Shown: in pieces, positions 1-7,531 of the stretch
Position numbering within the stretch: the first letter of the stretch is position 1
How the letters are laid out: each line of letters begins with the position of its first letter
Assembly (NCBI GenBank): GCA_903847405.1
Contig: CAINDP010000023.1
Span: forward strand, 1-40,240
DNA from: an uncultured Myxococcales bacterium
GTDB lineage: Bacteria; Myxococcota_A; UBA9042; DTJE01
DNA length: 40,240 nucleotides
Reading direction: 5' to 3'
The notes under the pieces: model-generated
Told to the model about the DNA's origin: nothing
The model's database searches: none
What the model saw: the letters and a program-made list of their open reading frames with translations, nothing else
Made by a program: the position numbers and the translations under genes

Positions 1-134
1 ATTCCGTTCGTTCCGCCCGTTCAGTCGCCGGCTGGTTGCCAACTGTTCACCGGTACCGCGTCACCGCCCGGACGGGCGCCGCCAACGTGCGGTCGTGCCG
101 ATGCCGCCTCGCGCCCCGCCCCTGTTGCTTGACG

Positions 135-523
135 CTGCCCGCCCTGGACCTGCTGTTGGGCCGGGACACCCGGAATCCCGACGAGCGGGACGTCGAGGCC
201 CTGACCGAACGCAAGGCGTTCCGTTACATCACCTGGGCCTGGGTGCCCCTGCAGGTCGCGCTGCTGGTGTTCGCCCTGCTGCACGCGCGCCACGGCCTGC
301 CCCTGGAGGAGTGGCTTGGAACTGCAGCGAGCGCCTGACCAACTGGTTTCTGATCAACCTGCAGCGCCACTCGGATCACCACGCCGCGCCGACGCGGCGA
401 TACCAGGCCCTGCGGCACTTCGACGTCAGCCCCCAACTGCCGACCGGCTACCCGGGCATGGTGCTCCTGGCCCCGGCGCCCGGGACCGACCTTCCGGGCT
501 ACGACGGTTCCCAGCGCGGGTGA
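135..523 (+). pseudogene. alkane 1-monooxygenase (AlkB-like) remnant
   Basis: Two fragments of an AlkB-type integral-membrane di-iron alkane hydroxylase are visible in different frames. From about 135 to 315 one frame reads like the early part of AlkB (LPALDLLLGRDTRNP, then a membrane segment after WVPLQ). From 317 another frame reads like the late part, with the third histidine box in LQRHSDHHAAPTRRYQ and the following LRHFDVSPQLPTGYPG. The middle of the protein, with histidine boxes I and II and several membrane helices, is absent, and the two pieces are out of frame. After about 470 the usual AlkB C-terminus dissolves into unrelated sequence before a stop at 521-523. A normal AlkB is roughly 350-400 residues, so this cannot be functional. 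The exact 5' limit is uncertain because no convincing start is visible. Confidence 0.72.
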
Positions 524-608
524 TTCCCGGTTCCACCCGCCTGCTTTCAGTGGCATTCCCCCCCCGATTTCCCGTAGGATGGCCGGGACCCCCGTGGAGA
601 TGCCGCCG

Positions 609-1283
609 ATGCACCGGGAACCTCGCGTCCGCGCCTTCCTGTCGGTCTTCCTGGCTCTGACCTTCCTGGCGGCGCTGGTCCCGTCGGCCCAGGCCCGGTC
701 CCGTCGCGATAACGGCCGGGGCGCCTACGGCTTCGAGCGGGAGGCCCGGCAGTTGGGGAGGATCCTGGGGATCGATCCCTGGACTGCGGCGGAACTGATC
801 CAGTCGGACAAGGAACTGCGGTTTCGGGCGGGCCCGGCGATCGACGCGGAACGGCGGCGGCGCGCTGCCGGCACCGGGCTGACGATTCCCGGCGCCATCC
901 TGACCGTGGTCGGCGCGATCGTCACGTCGGTCGCCAGCAACGCCTACCGCGGATGCACGTGGAACTGCGATACCGTCGCCTACCACAAGGCCCTGGGGGT
1001 GGGGATCGGCTTCCTGGCGACCGGCGTCGGGCTGGCGATCCCCGGGATCGTCCTGCTGGCCACGCCCTCCTCGGAAGCCCGCCACTTCACCGACTGGTAC
1101 AACTCCCGCCAGCCGTCGCCGGCCACGCCGGACGCCCCCGCCGGGGTCGAGCCGGACGACGAGACGCAGCCCCCCCCGGAGCCCGAGCCCGCGACATCCC
1201 TGGTCCCGGTCCGGCGCGAACTTCGGGGCCCGTCCCAGGGCGGGGCCGGAACCATCTTCCGCGTGTTGTCGGTGCCGTTCTAG
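609..1283 (+). CDS. hypothetical secreted/membrane protein
   Basis: I do not recognise a family. The ATG at 609 is chosen because GGAG at 596-599 lies nine bases upstream; in-frame codons further upstream would overlap that site. The 224-residue product starts with a basic stretch and a hydrophobic signal-like segment ending near PSAQARS. It then has a charged region rich in Arg/Glu, two hydrophobic glycine-rich segments (around ILTVVGAIVTSVAS and IGFLATGVGLAIPGIVLLA) that look like a membrane hairpin, and a Pro/Glu-rich C-terminal tail. Two cysteines sit in the loop between the hydrophobic segments (CTWNCD). It stands alone, with the alkB wreck upstream and a 287-base gap before the toxin-antitoxin promoter. 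A TAGGAT -10-like box lies at 575-580 but lacks a good -35. Confidence 0.6.
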   Translation: MHREPRVRAFLSVFLALTFLAALVPSAQARSRRDNGRGAYGFEREARQLGRILGIDPWTAAELIQSDKELRFRAGPAIDAERRRRAAGTGLTIPGAILTVVGAIVTSVASNAYRGCTWNCDTVAYHKALGVGIGFLATGVGLAIPGIVLLATPSSEARHFTDWYNSRQPSPATPDAPAGVEPDDETQPPPEPEPATSLVPVRRELRGPSQGGAGTIFRVLSVPF

Positions 1284-1570
1284 CCGCTTGGGTGTCAGGG
1301 GCGCCCACTGCATAGACGCTGGTTCCGCAGGCAAATGGTAACTCGACGATCCGAACCCGACGACTCGCGACCTGCGTCGCAGGTGCCACCTCGGGGGTTG
1401 CGAATTCCCTCTCGACTACGGCCATCGAACCCTGTCTGGATTGACAGGCCTTTGTTTGCCCGGAACGCGAGAGCGGGCCTGCGCTTGAAGTCACCTTGGG
1501 CTCGCTCGGGCAGTTGAGCGTCCTGCCCTGCGCGACATCTTCCTGGGCTTGAGTCTGGTCGCCCCATGGT
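1284..1570. other. intergenic region without a supportable gene
   Basis: No reading frame here has a plausible start, ribosome site and protein-like composition. The one structured element is a short perfect palindrome at 1370-1384 (7-base arms ACCTGCG/CGCAGGT around one base), which could bind a protein dimer but is too short to interpret. Base composition is slightly less GC-extreme than the flanking genes. Confidence 0.5.
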
Positions 1571-1599
1571 TTGACGGCGATCGGGGTATGGCGTAATGT
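1571..1599 (+). promoter_or_regulatory. sigma-70-type promoter of the mazEF-like operon
   Basis: TTGACG at 1571-1576 and TAATGT at 1594-1599 are separated by exactly 17 bases, close to the housekeeping consensus. Transcription would start near 1606, just ahead of the GGAGG at 1607-1611 and the antitoxin ATG at 1618. It is one of the clearest promoters in the window. Confidence 0.75.
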
Positions 1600-1606
1600 C
1601 ATACCC
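1584..1606. promoter_or_regulatory. inverted-repeat operator over the -10 box
   Basis: GGGTATG (1584-1590) and CATACCC (1600-1606) are perfect inverted arms with a nine-base spacer, and the -10 box lies inside the spacer. Ribbon-helix-helix antitoxins of this kind typically bind such repeats to repress their own operon, so this is the likely autoregulatory site. Binding itself is inferred. Confidence 0.65.
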
Positions 1607-1617
1607 GGAGGTGCTCC

Positions 1618-1860
1618 ATGGGAAGGGCCAAAGTTGCCATCACGCTGGACGCGCAGTCCCTTGAGGAACTGGACCGGTTGGTGGTGGCTCACGTGTTTCC
1701 GAATCGAAGCCAGGCGATCCAGGAGGCGGTTGACGAGAAACTGACTCGACTGTCCCGCTCTCGCCTGGCTCGCGAATGCGCCAAGCTTGATCCTGACTTC
1801 GAGAAGGCGCTTGCCGAGGAAGGTATCAGCAAGGAGTTGGCGGAATGGCCCGAATACTGA
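1618..1860 (+). CDS. MazE/CopG-like ribbon-helix-helix antitoxin
   Basis: This 80-residue protein has the layout of a ribbon-helix-helix antitoxin. Residues 1-45 give the beta strand ([17 protein letters not shown]) and two helices ending in the [13 protein letters not shown] stretch, typical of CopG/MazE-type DNA-binding domains. Residues 50-80 form an acidic tail that would wrap and neutralise the toxin. GGAGG at 1607-1611 precedes the ATG by six bases. The gene overlaps the toxin gene by 16 bases, so the two are translationally coupled. The antitoxin dimer probably represses the promoter through the inverted repeat just upstream. The family call rests on pattern and on the unmistakable partner. 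Confidence 0.85.
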   Translation: MGRAKVAITLDAQSLEELDRLVVAHVFPNRSQAIQEAVDEKLTRLSRSRLARECAKLDPDFEKALAEEGISKELAEWPEY

Positions 1861-2183
1861 GAGGCGAGATCCGATGGGCGGATCTCGATCCGACTCGGGG
1901 GCGTGAGCAGGCCGGGTTGCGCCCGGTGCTCATCCTGAGTGCTGACGTCTTCAACGAGCGTTCCGGAACCGTCATCGCGATGGCGCTCACCAGTCAGCCT
2001 CAACGCGCCGCCTTCCCTCTCACGCTGGAACTGACCGATACGCGTCTTCCCAAGCCTTCCTGGGTCAAGATCAGCCAAATCCGAACCCTTTCCGTGGACC
2101 GTATCGGCAAGAAACTCGGCGCAGTCTCCCCGGAGGAAATCACCAAGGTGATCGACGGTCTGAACGAGATTCTCGGAAACTGA
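1845..2183 (+). CDS. MazF/PemK-family endoribonuclease toxin
   Basis: This 112-residue protein is a MazF/PemK-type mRNA interferase, which cleaves cellular RNA at short sequences when not bound by its antitoxin. Family landmarks are the N-terminal [18 protein letters not shown] strand-loop with the conserved RPVLIL following, the mid-protein VIAMALTSQ, and [21 protein letters not shown] with the S/T-Q-I-R-x-L core of the fold. The length is normal (about 110-120). It starts inside the end of the antitoxin gene in another frame, giving a classic antitoxin-then-toxin order. The cleavage motif cannot be told from sequence. The frame is intact, so the toxin is probably functional. Confidence 0.92.
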   Translation: MARILRGEIRWADLDPTRGREQAGLRPVLILSADVFNERSGTVIAMALTSQPQRAAFPLTLELTDTRLPKPSWVKISQIRTLSVDRIGKKLGAVSPEEITKVIDGLNEILGN

Positions 2184-2210
2184 GGTGGACTACCACTGGG
2201 ACGTGCGGCC

Positions 2211-2259
2211 ATGGCCAAGAAGATGCCGCCCACTCACCCTGGCGAAACGTTGCCCTATG
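2211..2259 (+). pseudogene. possible HigA antitoxin N-terminal stub
   Basis: Starting 27 bases after the mazF-like stop codon, an ATG opens the frame MAKKMPPTHPGETL, which closely resembles the N-terminus of HigA-type helix-turn-helix antitoxins (usually K-x-P-P-x-H-P-G-E). The likeness ends after about 15 codons. The remaining bases before the convergent gene at 2306 cannot hold a helix-turn-helix in any frame. There is no good ribosome site. It is best read as the scar of a second toxin-antitoxin locus, though a chance match over so few residues is possible. Confidence 0.42.
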
Positions 2260-2305
2260 AGACAGCAGCAGACAGGCTCGAAGGAGCGGGACAAGGCCGG
2301 ACGGG

Positions 2306-3499
2306 TCAGTTCGGGGTGTCGATCTTCAGGATCTTGAAGCCGCCCAGGCCGGCGGCCACGAACGCCTTGTTGCCTTCGTAGGTCACGTCGTTGCTGGATT
2401 CCAGCGCGCCCATTTCCATGTGGCCCAGGATGTCCACGGTGGTGGGGGACTGGCTGACTCCCTTGTTCAGGTGTGCGAGGTACATGCCCGCCTCGCCCTG
2501 GGCCAGGAACAGCGTGCGGTTCTGGGCCACGGCACTGTTGCTGACGGTCAGCGGCGGGTCCAGGTCCGGGACCACCGGCGGGTCGATGGTGAAGGCCACG
2601 GCGCCGGTGATCAGGCTCGCCAGTTGCACGCCCCCGTCGTTGACCGCCACCAGGGCGTTGTCGCCATCGACCTGCACGGTGGACTTGGACTCGGGGATCG
2701 TGGCGCCCTCCAGGGGGAAGGTGGCCGTCACGACGCCCCCGTCCACCACCGCCAGCGACGCCGGCGTCCCCGACAGCACCACGAACTTCCCGGCCTTCCA
2801 GTCGTCCACGCTGCGGGCGTCGTGCAGGGGCACGTAGGCCGTGCGCGTCAGGTTCCGATCCAGGATCGAAAGGCCGCCCGTGTCGCCGTGGGTTACCGCG
2901 ACAGTGCCGGCCTCGAGGCACCGGATGGAGTTCGCGGCGTGGCTTTCCAGCGGGACCTCCCGGAAGTCCTTGTTGAACTTGCACAGGGGGTTCACGGTGA
3001 TCAGGCCCACCGTGGCCGACTCCCGCTCCGCGCTGGCCATGGCCAGGAACATCTGGTCCCCGCAGACGTCCAGCGCGTTGACGTCGTGCCCGGGGAAGAG
3101 GGCCTCGGCGACCAGTTCCGGGGTGTCGCCCAGGAACTTGATGACCTGCACGGCGCCCTGCTGCACTTCGCCCCGGACGTTGTAGCTGACGTATGCGTAC
3201 TGGCCCCGGATGACCACCCCGGTCGCCTGCAGGACCTGTCCTTCGATTTCCGGCGGGTACACCTCGGCCAGCAACTGGATCTGTTCGGCCACCGCGGGCG
3301 TGTTCGCAGCCAGTTGAAGCCCGCTGGTGTGTACGCCCAGGGTCCGGGTCGGATCCACGGTCACCGGCACGTTCCGGATCTCGATCCGGGACGTCAGTTT
3401 GGCCGCGTCGTTCTGCACGATCACGTCCTGCACGGACGGGTCGCATGCCACCATCGCCAGGGCCGTCGCCATCGCCATCGCCACGATCGTCCGCTTCAC
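2306..3499 (-). CDS. LVIVD/beta-propeller lipoprotein
   Basis: The 397-residue product begins with a lipoprotein signal (MKRTIVAMAMATALAMVAC, lipid-carrying Cys19). Asp follows at position +2, which in enterobacteria favours inner-membrane retention. The mature part contains repeated strand patterns typical of LVIVD-repeat beta-propellers, such as ATGVVIRGQYAYVSYN near residue 90 and the C-terminal SNDVTYEGNKAFVAAGLGGF. The GTG at 3499 is chosen because AGGAGG lies seven bases upstream and the signal peptide follows at once; a much longer open frame continues upstream but is only the complement of neighbouring coding sequence. GTG overlaps the TGA of the HEAT-repeat gene (3496-3498), so the two are coupled. 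Its role is unknown; the context suggests an envelope scaffold or sensor serving the polysaccharide locus. Confidence 0.85.
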   Translation of the reverse strand: MKRTIVAMAMATALAMVACDPSVQDVIVQNDAAKLTSRIEIRNVPVTVDPTRTLGVHTSGLQLAANTPAVAEQIQLLAEVYPPEIEGQVLQATGVVIRGQYAYVSYNVRGEVQQGAVQVIKFLGDTPELVAEALFPGHDVNALDVCGDQMFLAMASAERESATVGLITVNPLCKFNKDFREVPLESHAANSIRCLEAGTVAVTHGDTGGLSILDRNLTRTAYVPLHDARSVDDWKAGKFVVLSGTPASLAVVDGGVVTATFPLEGATIPESKSTVQVDGDNALVAVNDGGVQLASLITGAVAFTIDPPVVPDLDPPLTVSNSAVAQNRTLFLAQGEAGMYLAHLNKGVSQSPTTVDILGHMEMGALESSNDVTYEGNKAFVAAGLGGFKILKIDTPN

Positions 3500-6400
3500 C
3501 GCCACTCCTCCTGTCCGGCCAGGGCCGGACCGATATGCGCCGTCACCGCGTTCCGCACCGATTCCACCGGGTCCTGGGACAGGCGTCGCAAGGCTGCGCG
3601 GCACTCGGCCGACGCATCCGCCGGGACCAGGGCCGCCGCCCGCGCCCGCACCTCGGGTGCGGGGTCCCGGAACGCGTTCACCAGGGTCGACTCGGGGCAT
3701 CGTCCCAGCACGGCCAGGGCCTCCAGGGCGGCCGCCCGTGCCGGCGCCTCCCGGGCCTCCGCAGCGCGCTGGACCAGGGCCGCCCGCGCCGCGTGGCTGT
3801 CGGGCGTTTCGACCAGGCGCGCCCGCACCGCCCGGGGCTGCGCCTCGACGCGCGCCCGGAAGGTGGCCAGCCGCGATACATCGGCCGCACTGGCGAATCC
3901 CAACAGGGCCTCCACGCGAACTTCGTCGTCCGGGTCCGTGGCCAGTCGATCCAGCAGGTTCATCGCGGCCCCGTCCGACCGGGTCGCCATCGCCCGGGCC
4001 AGGGCCTTGCGCACCCAGGGGGAGGGATCCTGGGAGGCTGCCTGCAGGGCGCCGTCCGCCGCCAGGGCGCCCAGGGCGCCCAGGCTTTCCACCGCGGCCC
4101 GCCGCACGTCCTCGACCGGGTCCGACAGGGATCGTGCCAGAGCCCCTGCCGACTCGGCGGTCGCCACGTGGCCCAGGGCCTGGGCGGCCGCCGCCCGCAG
4201 GACGGGGTTCCGGTCCGACAGCCAGGCCATCAGCAGGCCGGCCGATGCCGGGTCCCGCAGGCGCCCCACCACCTGCAGCCCGCACCGCAGCACCGTTTCG
4301 TCCGGGAAGCCCATCAGGTCGTCCAGGAACGCGGCCACGTTGCCCGCGTTCAGGCGGGCCAGCGTGTCCACCAGGGTTTCGCGCAGGGCGGTGTCGTCGA
4401 TGTGGAAGGCGCGCAGCAGTTCGACGTTGCCCACCGGCGCGCCGGCCTTCGCCAGGCCCCGGGCCGCCTGGACCTGCACCGCGACCACCGGGTCCCGCAG
4501 GGCCCGGGTGAACAGTCGGGCCAGGCCGTCGTCGGGCGGCAGTTCGACCAGGACCTCCAGGGCCCGGGCGCGGACCTCGGCCGCCGGGTCCGTCGTCACC
4601 GCGTCGATCAGCAGATCCCGTGCAGCAGGCGTCTGGAGGCTGCGCAGGGACGCGACGGCCGCGGCCCGGGCCTCGGGGGCGCCGTGGGATCGCAGGATCG
4701 CCGCGCAGTGGGCTGCGACCTCGTCGGCGGTCAGGAACAGGCCCATGCCGTCGCTGTTGCCCGGATCCAGGACCTGCAGGAACTGCTTGCGCACTTCCGG
4801 GGCCTCGCCGTCCAGCAGCGTTTGCAGCCGCGCCTGGCGCCCCGGATCCGACAGGGCGCCGACCGCCAGGGAAAAGGCCCGGGGACCGCCGCACAGGCCC
4901 AGTCCCACCAGCACGAAATCCTGGAAATCCGGCGCGTCGTCCCGGGCGCGGGCCCGGTCCAGGGCCGCCTCGGCGTCCGGGCTTCCGATGCGGCCCAGCG
5001 CGATGGCCACGCGGTTGCGGACGAAGGGGTCCGGGTCCGCCAGCACGCCCTCCAGCAGGCTGACCGCGGCCTCCCGGCCCACGCGCCCCAGGGCGTTCAC
5101 GGCTGCCGCACGCACCCGGGCGTTCCGGTCGTCCAGCAGGGACACCAGGACCTCGCGGGACATCGTGTGATCCAGTTTTCCCAGGGCCCCGGCCGCCGAG
5201 GCGCGCACCTCGAAATGGGGGGAACGGGCCAGGGCGCACAGTTCGGGCAGGACGGCCGGGTCGCCGGTCTTGCCCAGCAGCCAGGCCTGGGCGACCAGCG
5301 CGTCCTTGCCGGCCGCCATCCCCTGCAACCAGCGCGCGACGGCGGTTTCCTGGCCGGCCAGTTCGTCGGTCAGCACCTCGCGCACCGCGCGATCGGGGCT
5401 GTCCAGGTGGGGCAGCAGCGCCTCGACCGCCTGGGGAGTGCCGATGCGACCCAGGGCCACGATCGCGGCCACGCGGATGCGGCCATCGGGATCACCCAGG
5501 TGCTCGCAGACCCGCGGCAGCCAGGCCTCGTCGGCCCGCAGCCCCGCCGCCTTCACCGCCCGCAGGCGGACGTCGGCATGGGGATCGGACAGCGCCCGGT
5601 CCAGCAAGTCCTGGGTCGCGGCGTGCGCCAGGTGCGCCACGGCCTCGACGACGCCCGCCCGGACCTCCACGTTGGGGCTGTCGAACAGCCGGGCCACGGC
5701 CTCCACGACCTCGTCCTCCCGGCCGACCCCGAATTCCTTCAGGGCTTGCACGGCGGCTGCCCGGACCGCTTCCTCGGGGTCCGACAGGGCCGGCAGCACC
5801 CGCGCCGGCCCGTCTGGAGGACGCAGCCGCGCCAGGGCCTCCAGCGCCCGCACGCGCACGGGCCACTCGGAATCCCCCAGCCGGGCGGCCAGGGCCGGCA
5901 CCACCGCGAGGTTGTCCAGGGAACCCAGCAGTTCCGCCATGCGGGACCGGATCCGGAGGTCGTCGTGTTCCAGGTAGGCCATCAGGGACTGCAGCAGCCC
6001 GGCCCGGCCCACGTCCAGCAGCAGGCGCGTGGCCCGGTCCCGGCGGATCCGATCGGGGGAGGCCAGGTCCTCGACCCGCGCCGCCAGCACGCCCACCCGG
6101 TCCAGCGCGACGGCGGCCCGGTTGCGCACCTCGGGGGACGGGTCGTGCAGCAGGGCTTCCAGCCGGGACGTGTCCTGGGGGCGGATCAGTTCGATCGCGC
6201 CGATGACGCGCATGCGGGTCCAGTAGTCGGGGTCCGCCAGCAGCGCGAACAGGCTGTCCAGCGCCGCCGGATCCCCCAGGCGTCCCAGGGCGCGGGCGGC
6301 CTCGGCCCGGACCGGCGCCACCGGGTCGTGCAGCGCCACGTACATCAGTTCGTCGACGCTGGACCGCAGCGCCAGGTTTCCCAGGGCTTCGGCGGCCGAC

Positions 6401-7149
6401 ATGCGGACGGCCTCGGACCGATCCCGCAGGCGTTGCAGCAGCGGCGCCTCGGCCGCAACGGCCCGGATGCGCCCCAGGGTCTGGGCGGCCCAGGCGCGCA
6501 CGTTCGTGTTGGCCTCGTCCCCCAGCGCCGTCACCAGGGCCGGCACCGCCGCGTCGCCGAAGGACACCAGCAGGTCCGCGATGCGCGGGGACGCCCAGTT
6601 GTCGCGGCTGCGCAGTTCGGCCAGCAGCAGCGGGATCCCTTCCTGCGAGCGCATCAGCCCCAGGGCCTGGGCCGCGGCCAGTTTCACGGTCTGGGCGTCC
6701 TCGTCCGGGTCGCGCATCGCCGCCACCAGGGCCGGAATGGCCTCCAGCACCTGCAGGTCGCCCAGGGCGTGGGCCGCCGAGGTGCGCACCGCCCGGCTGG
6801 TGGCCTCCCGCAGGTCCTTCAGGTAGCGATCGATGATGCCCAGGGACCGGTAGACCTGCAGCAGGCGTGCGCGCTCCTCCCCGCTGGCCGGCAGCACGCG
6901 GTTCAGGGCGGCCTCGACCGCCGGCAGGTCCTGGACCTCGCCCAGTTGGAACAGCATGCGGTCCAGGGACTGGAAGCGCTCCTGCTGGTGCTGCTGCAGG
7001 ATGCCGTCGATGTGGCCCACGCGGCGGGACAGGCGTTGCATCAGGACGACCGTCACCAGGCGCCGGACGCCCAGGTAGGCCAGCAGCAGGACCACCATCC
7101 CCGCGAAGGCGACGGCGATGGACAGTGCGATTTCAGCCAGTTGCGACAA
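3496..7149 (-). CDS. giant membrane-anchored HEAT-repeat protein
   Basis: The 1217-residue product has one hydrophobic N-terminal segment (about residues 7-28). A polar helical stretch rich in Gln follows (around residues 45-100). The rest, to the C-terminus, is built from roughly 31-residue helical repeats of the PBS-lyase/HEAT type. Their recurring signature is a Val-Arg-x-x-Ala-Ala-x-Ala-Leu-Gly helix preceded by a Leu-x-Asp-Pro/Ser turn, about three dozen copies. Such superhelices bind other proteins and are not enzymes. Translation starts at TTG 7149, preceded by GGAGGGG (7160-7166) that straddles the stop of the receiver gene. The gap is seven bases, so the genes are co-transcribed. I infer a scaffold on the cytoplasmic membrane that links the receiver protein to the glycosyltransferase. 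Exact repeat number was not computed. Confidence 0.88.
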   Translation of the reverse strand: MSQLAEIALSIAVAFAGMVVLLLAYLGVRRLVTVVLMQRLSRRVGHIDGILQQHQQERFQSLDRMLFQLGEVQDLPAVEAALNRVLPASGEERARLLQVYRSLGIIDRYLKDLREATSRAVRTSAAHALGDLQVLEAIPALVAAMRDPDEDAQTVKLAAAQALGLMRSQEGIPLLLAELRSRDNWASPRIADLLVSFGDAAVPALVTALGDEANTNVRAWAAQTLGRIRAVAAEAPLLQRLRDRSEAVRMSAAEALGNLALRSSVDELMYVALHDPVAPVRAEAARALGRLGDPAALDSLFALLADPDYWTRMRVIGAIELIRPQDTSRLEALLHDPSPEVRNRAAVALDRVGVLAARVEDLASPDRIRRDRATRLLLDVGRAGLLQSLMAYLEHDDLRIRSRMAELLGSLDNLAVVPALAARLGDSEWPVRVRALEALARLRPPDGPARVLPALSDPEEAVRAAAVQALKEFGVGREDEVVEAVARLFDSPNVEVRAGVVEAVAHLAHAATQDLLDRALSDPHADVRLRAVKAAGLRADEAWLPRVCEHLGDPDGRIRVAAIVALGRIGTPQAVEALLPHLDSPDRAVREVLTDELAGQETAVARWLQGMAAGKDALVAQAWLLGKTGDPAVLPELCALARSPHFEVRASAAGALGKLDHTMSREVLVSLLDDRNARVRAAAVNALGRVGREAAVSLLEGVLADPDPFVRNRVAIALGRIGSPDAEAALDRARARDDAPDFQDFVLVGLGLCGGPRAFSLAVGALSDPGRQARLQTLLDGEAPEVRKQFLQVLDPGNSDGMGLFLTADEVAAHCAAILRSHGAPEARAAAVASLRSLQTPAARDLLIDAVTTDPAAEVRARALEVLVELPPDDGLARLFTRALRDPVVAVQVQAARGLAKAGAPVGNVELLRAFHIDDTALRETLVDTLARLNAGNVAAFLDDLMGFPDETVLRCGLQVVGRLRDPASAGLLMAWLSDRNPVLRAAAAQALGHVATAESAGALARSLSDPVEDVRRAAVESLGALGALAADGALQAASQDPSPWVRKALARAMATRSDGAAMNLLDRLATDPDDEVRVEALLGFASAADVSRLATFRARVEAQPRAVRARLVETPDSHAARAALVQRAAEAREAPARAAALEALAVLGRCPESTLVNAFRDPAPEVRARAAALVPADASAECRAALRRLSQDPVESVRNAVTAHIGPALAGQEEWR

Positions 7150-7156
7150 GTCGGGG

Positions 7157-7522
7157 TCACCCCTCCAGCAAGGCGCGCACGGACTCCACGACCCGGGCGG
7201 GATCCACGGGCTTGGCCAGGTACACGTCCGCCCCCACCTCGGAGCCCCAGAAGCGGTCCGCTTCGCTGTCCTTGGCGGTCAGCAGGACCAGGCGCACGGC
7301 GGACAGGTCGGGATCGGACCGGATGCGGCGGCAGACCTGGAACCCGTTCAGTTCGGGCATCATCACGTCGGACACCAGCACGTCGGGGCGATGGCGGCGC
7401 ACGGCCTCCAGGGCCTCGGCGCCGTTGCGTGCCGTGAACACCTCGAAGCCCGCCGCCCGGAAACGTCCGGACAGGATGGCCACGATGTCTGGCTCGTCGT
7501 CTGCGATGACGATCCTTGGCAT
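7157..7522 (-). CDS. single-domain CheY-like response regulator
   Basis: The 121-residue protein is a stand-alone receiver domain. It keeps the acidic pair in IVIADDEPD (residues 8-9 in this numbering), the phospho-acceptor Asp in DVLVSDVMMPELNG (Asp52), the switch Thr (LLTAKD, Thr82) and the essential Lys (LAKP, Lys104). There is no output domain, so phosphorylation must act through protein contact, most plausibly with the co-encoded HEAT protein. The ATG at 7522 is preferred over an in-frame GTG at 7528, because GAGGGG (7528-7533) would overlap that GTG but sits five bases from the ATG. The ribosome site overlaps the stop codon of the kinase gene, showing tight coupling. Confidence 0.93.
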   Translation of the reverse strand: MPRIVIADDEPDIVAILSGRFRAAGFEVFTARNGAEALEAVRRHRPDVLVSDVMMPELNGFQVCRRIRSDPDLSAVRLVLLTAKDSEADRFWGSEVGADVYLAKPVDPARVVESVRALLEG

Positions 7523-7531
7523 CCGCACCCC

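Noticed and set aside
2306-5239. 977-residue minus-strand frame ending in the propeller lipoprotein
   Set aside because: Only the last 397 codons have a lipoprotein signal and a ribosome site. The upstream part lies in the wrong frame of the HEAT-repeat gene and is low-complexity Gly/Arg/Pro.
3445-7437. Plus-strand open frame of about 1330 codons opposite the HEAT-repeat gene
   Set aside because: It is rich in Gln, Arg, Gly and His with no domain pattern, as expected for the mirror of a GC-rich repeat gene. The minus strand has clear HEAT repeats and coupled neighbours.
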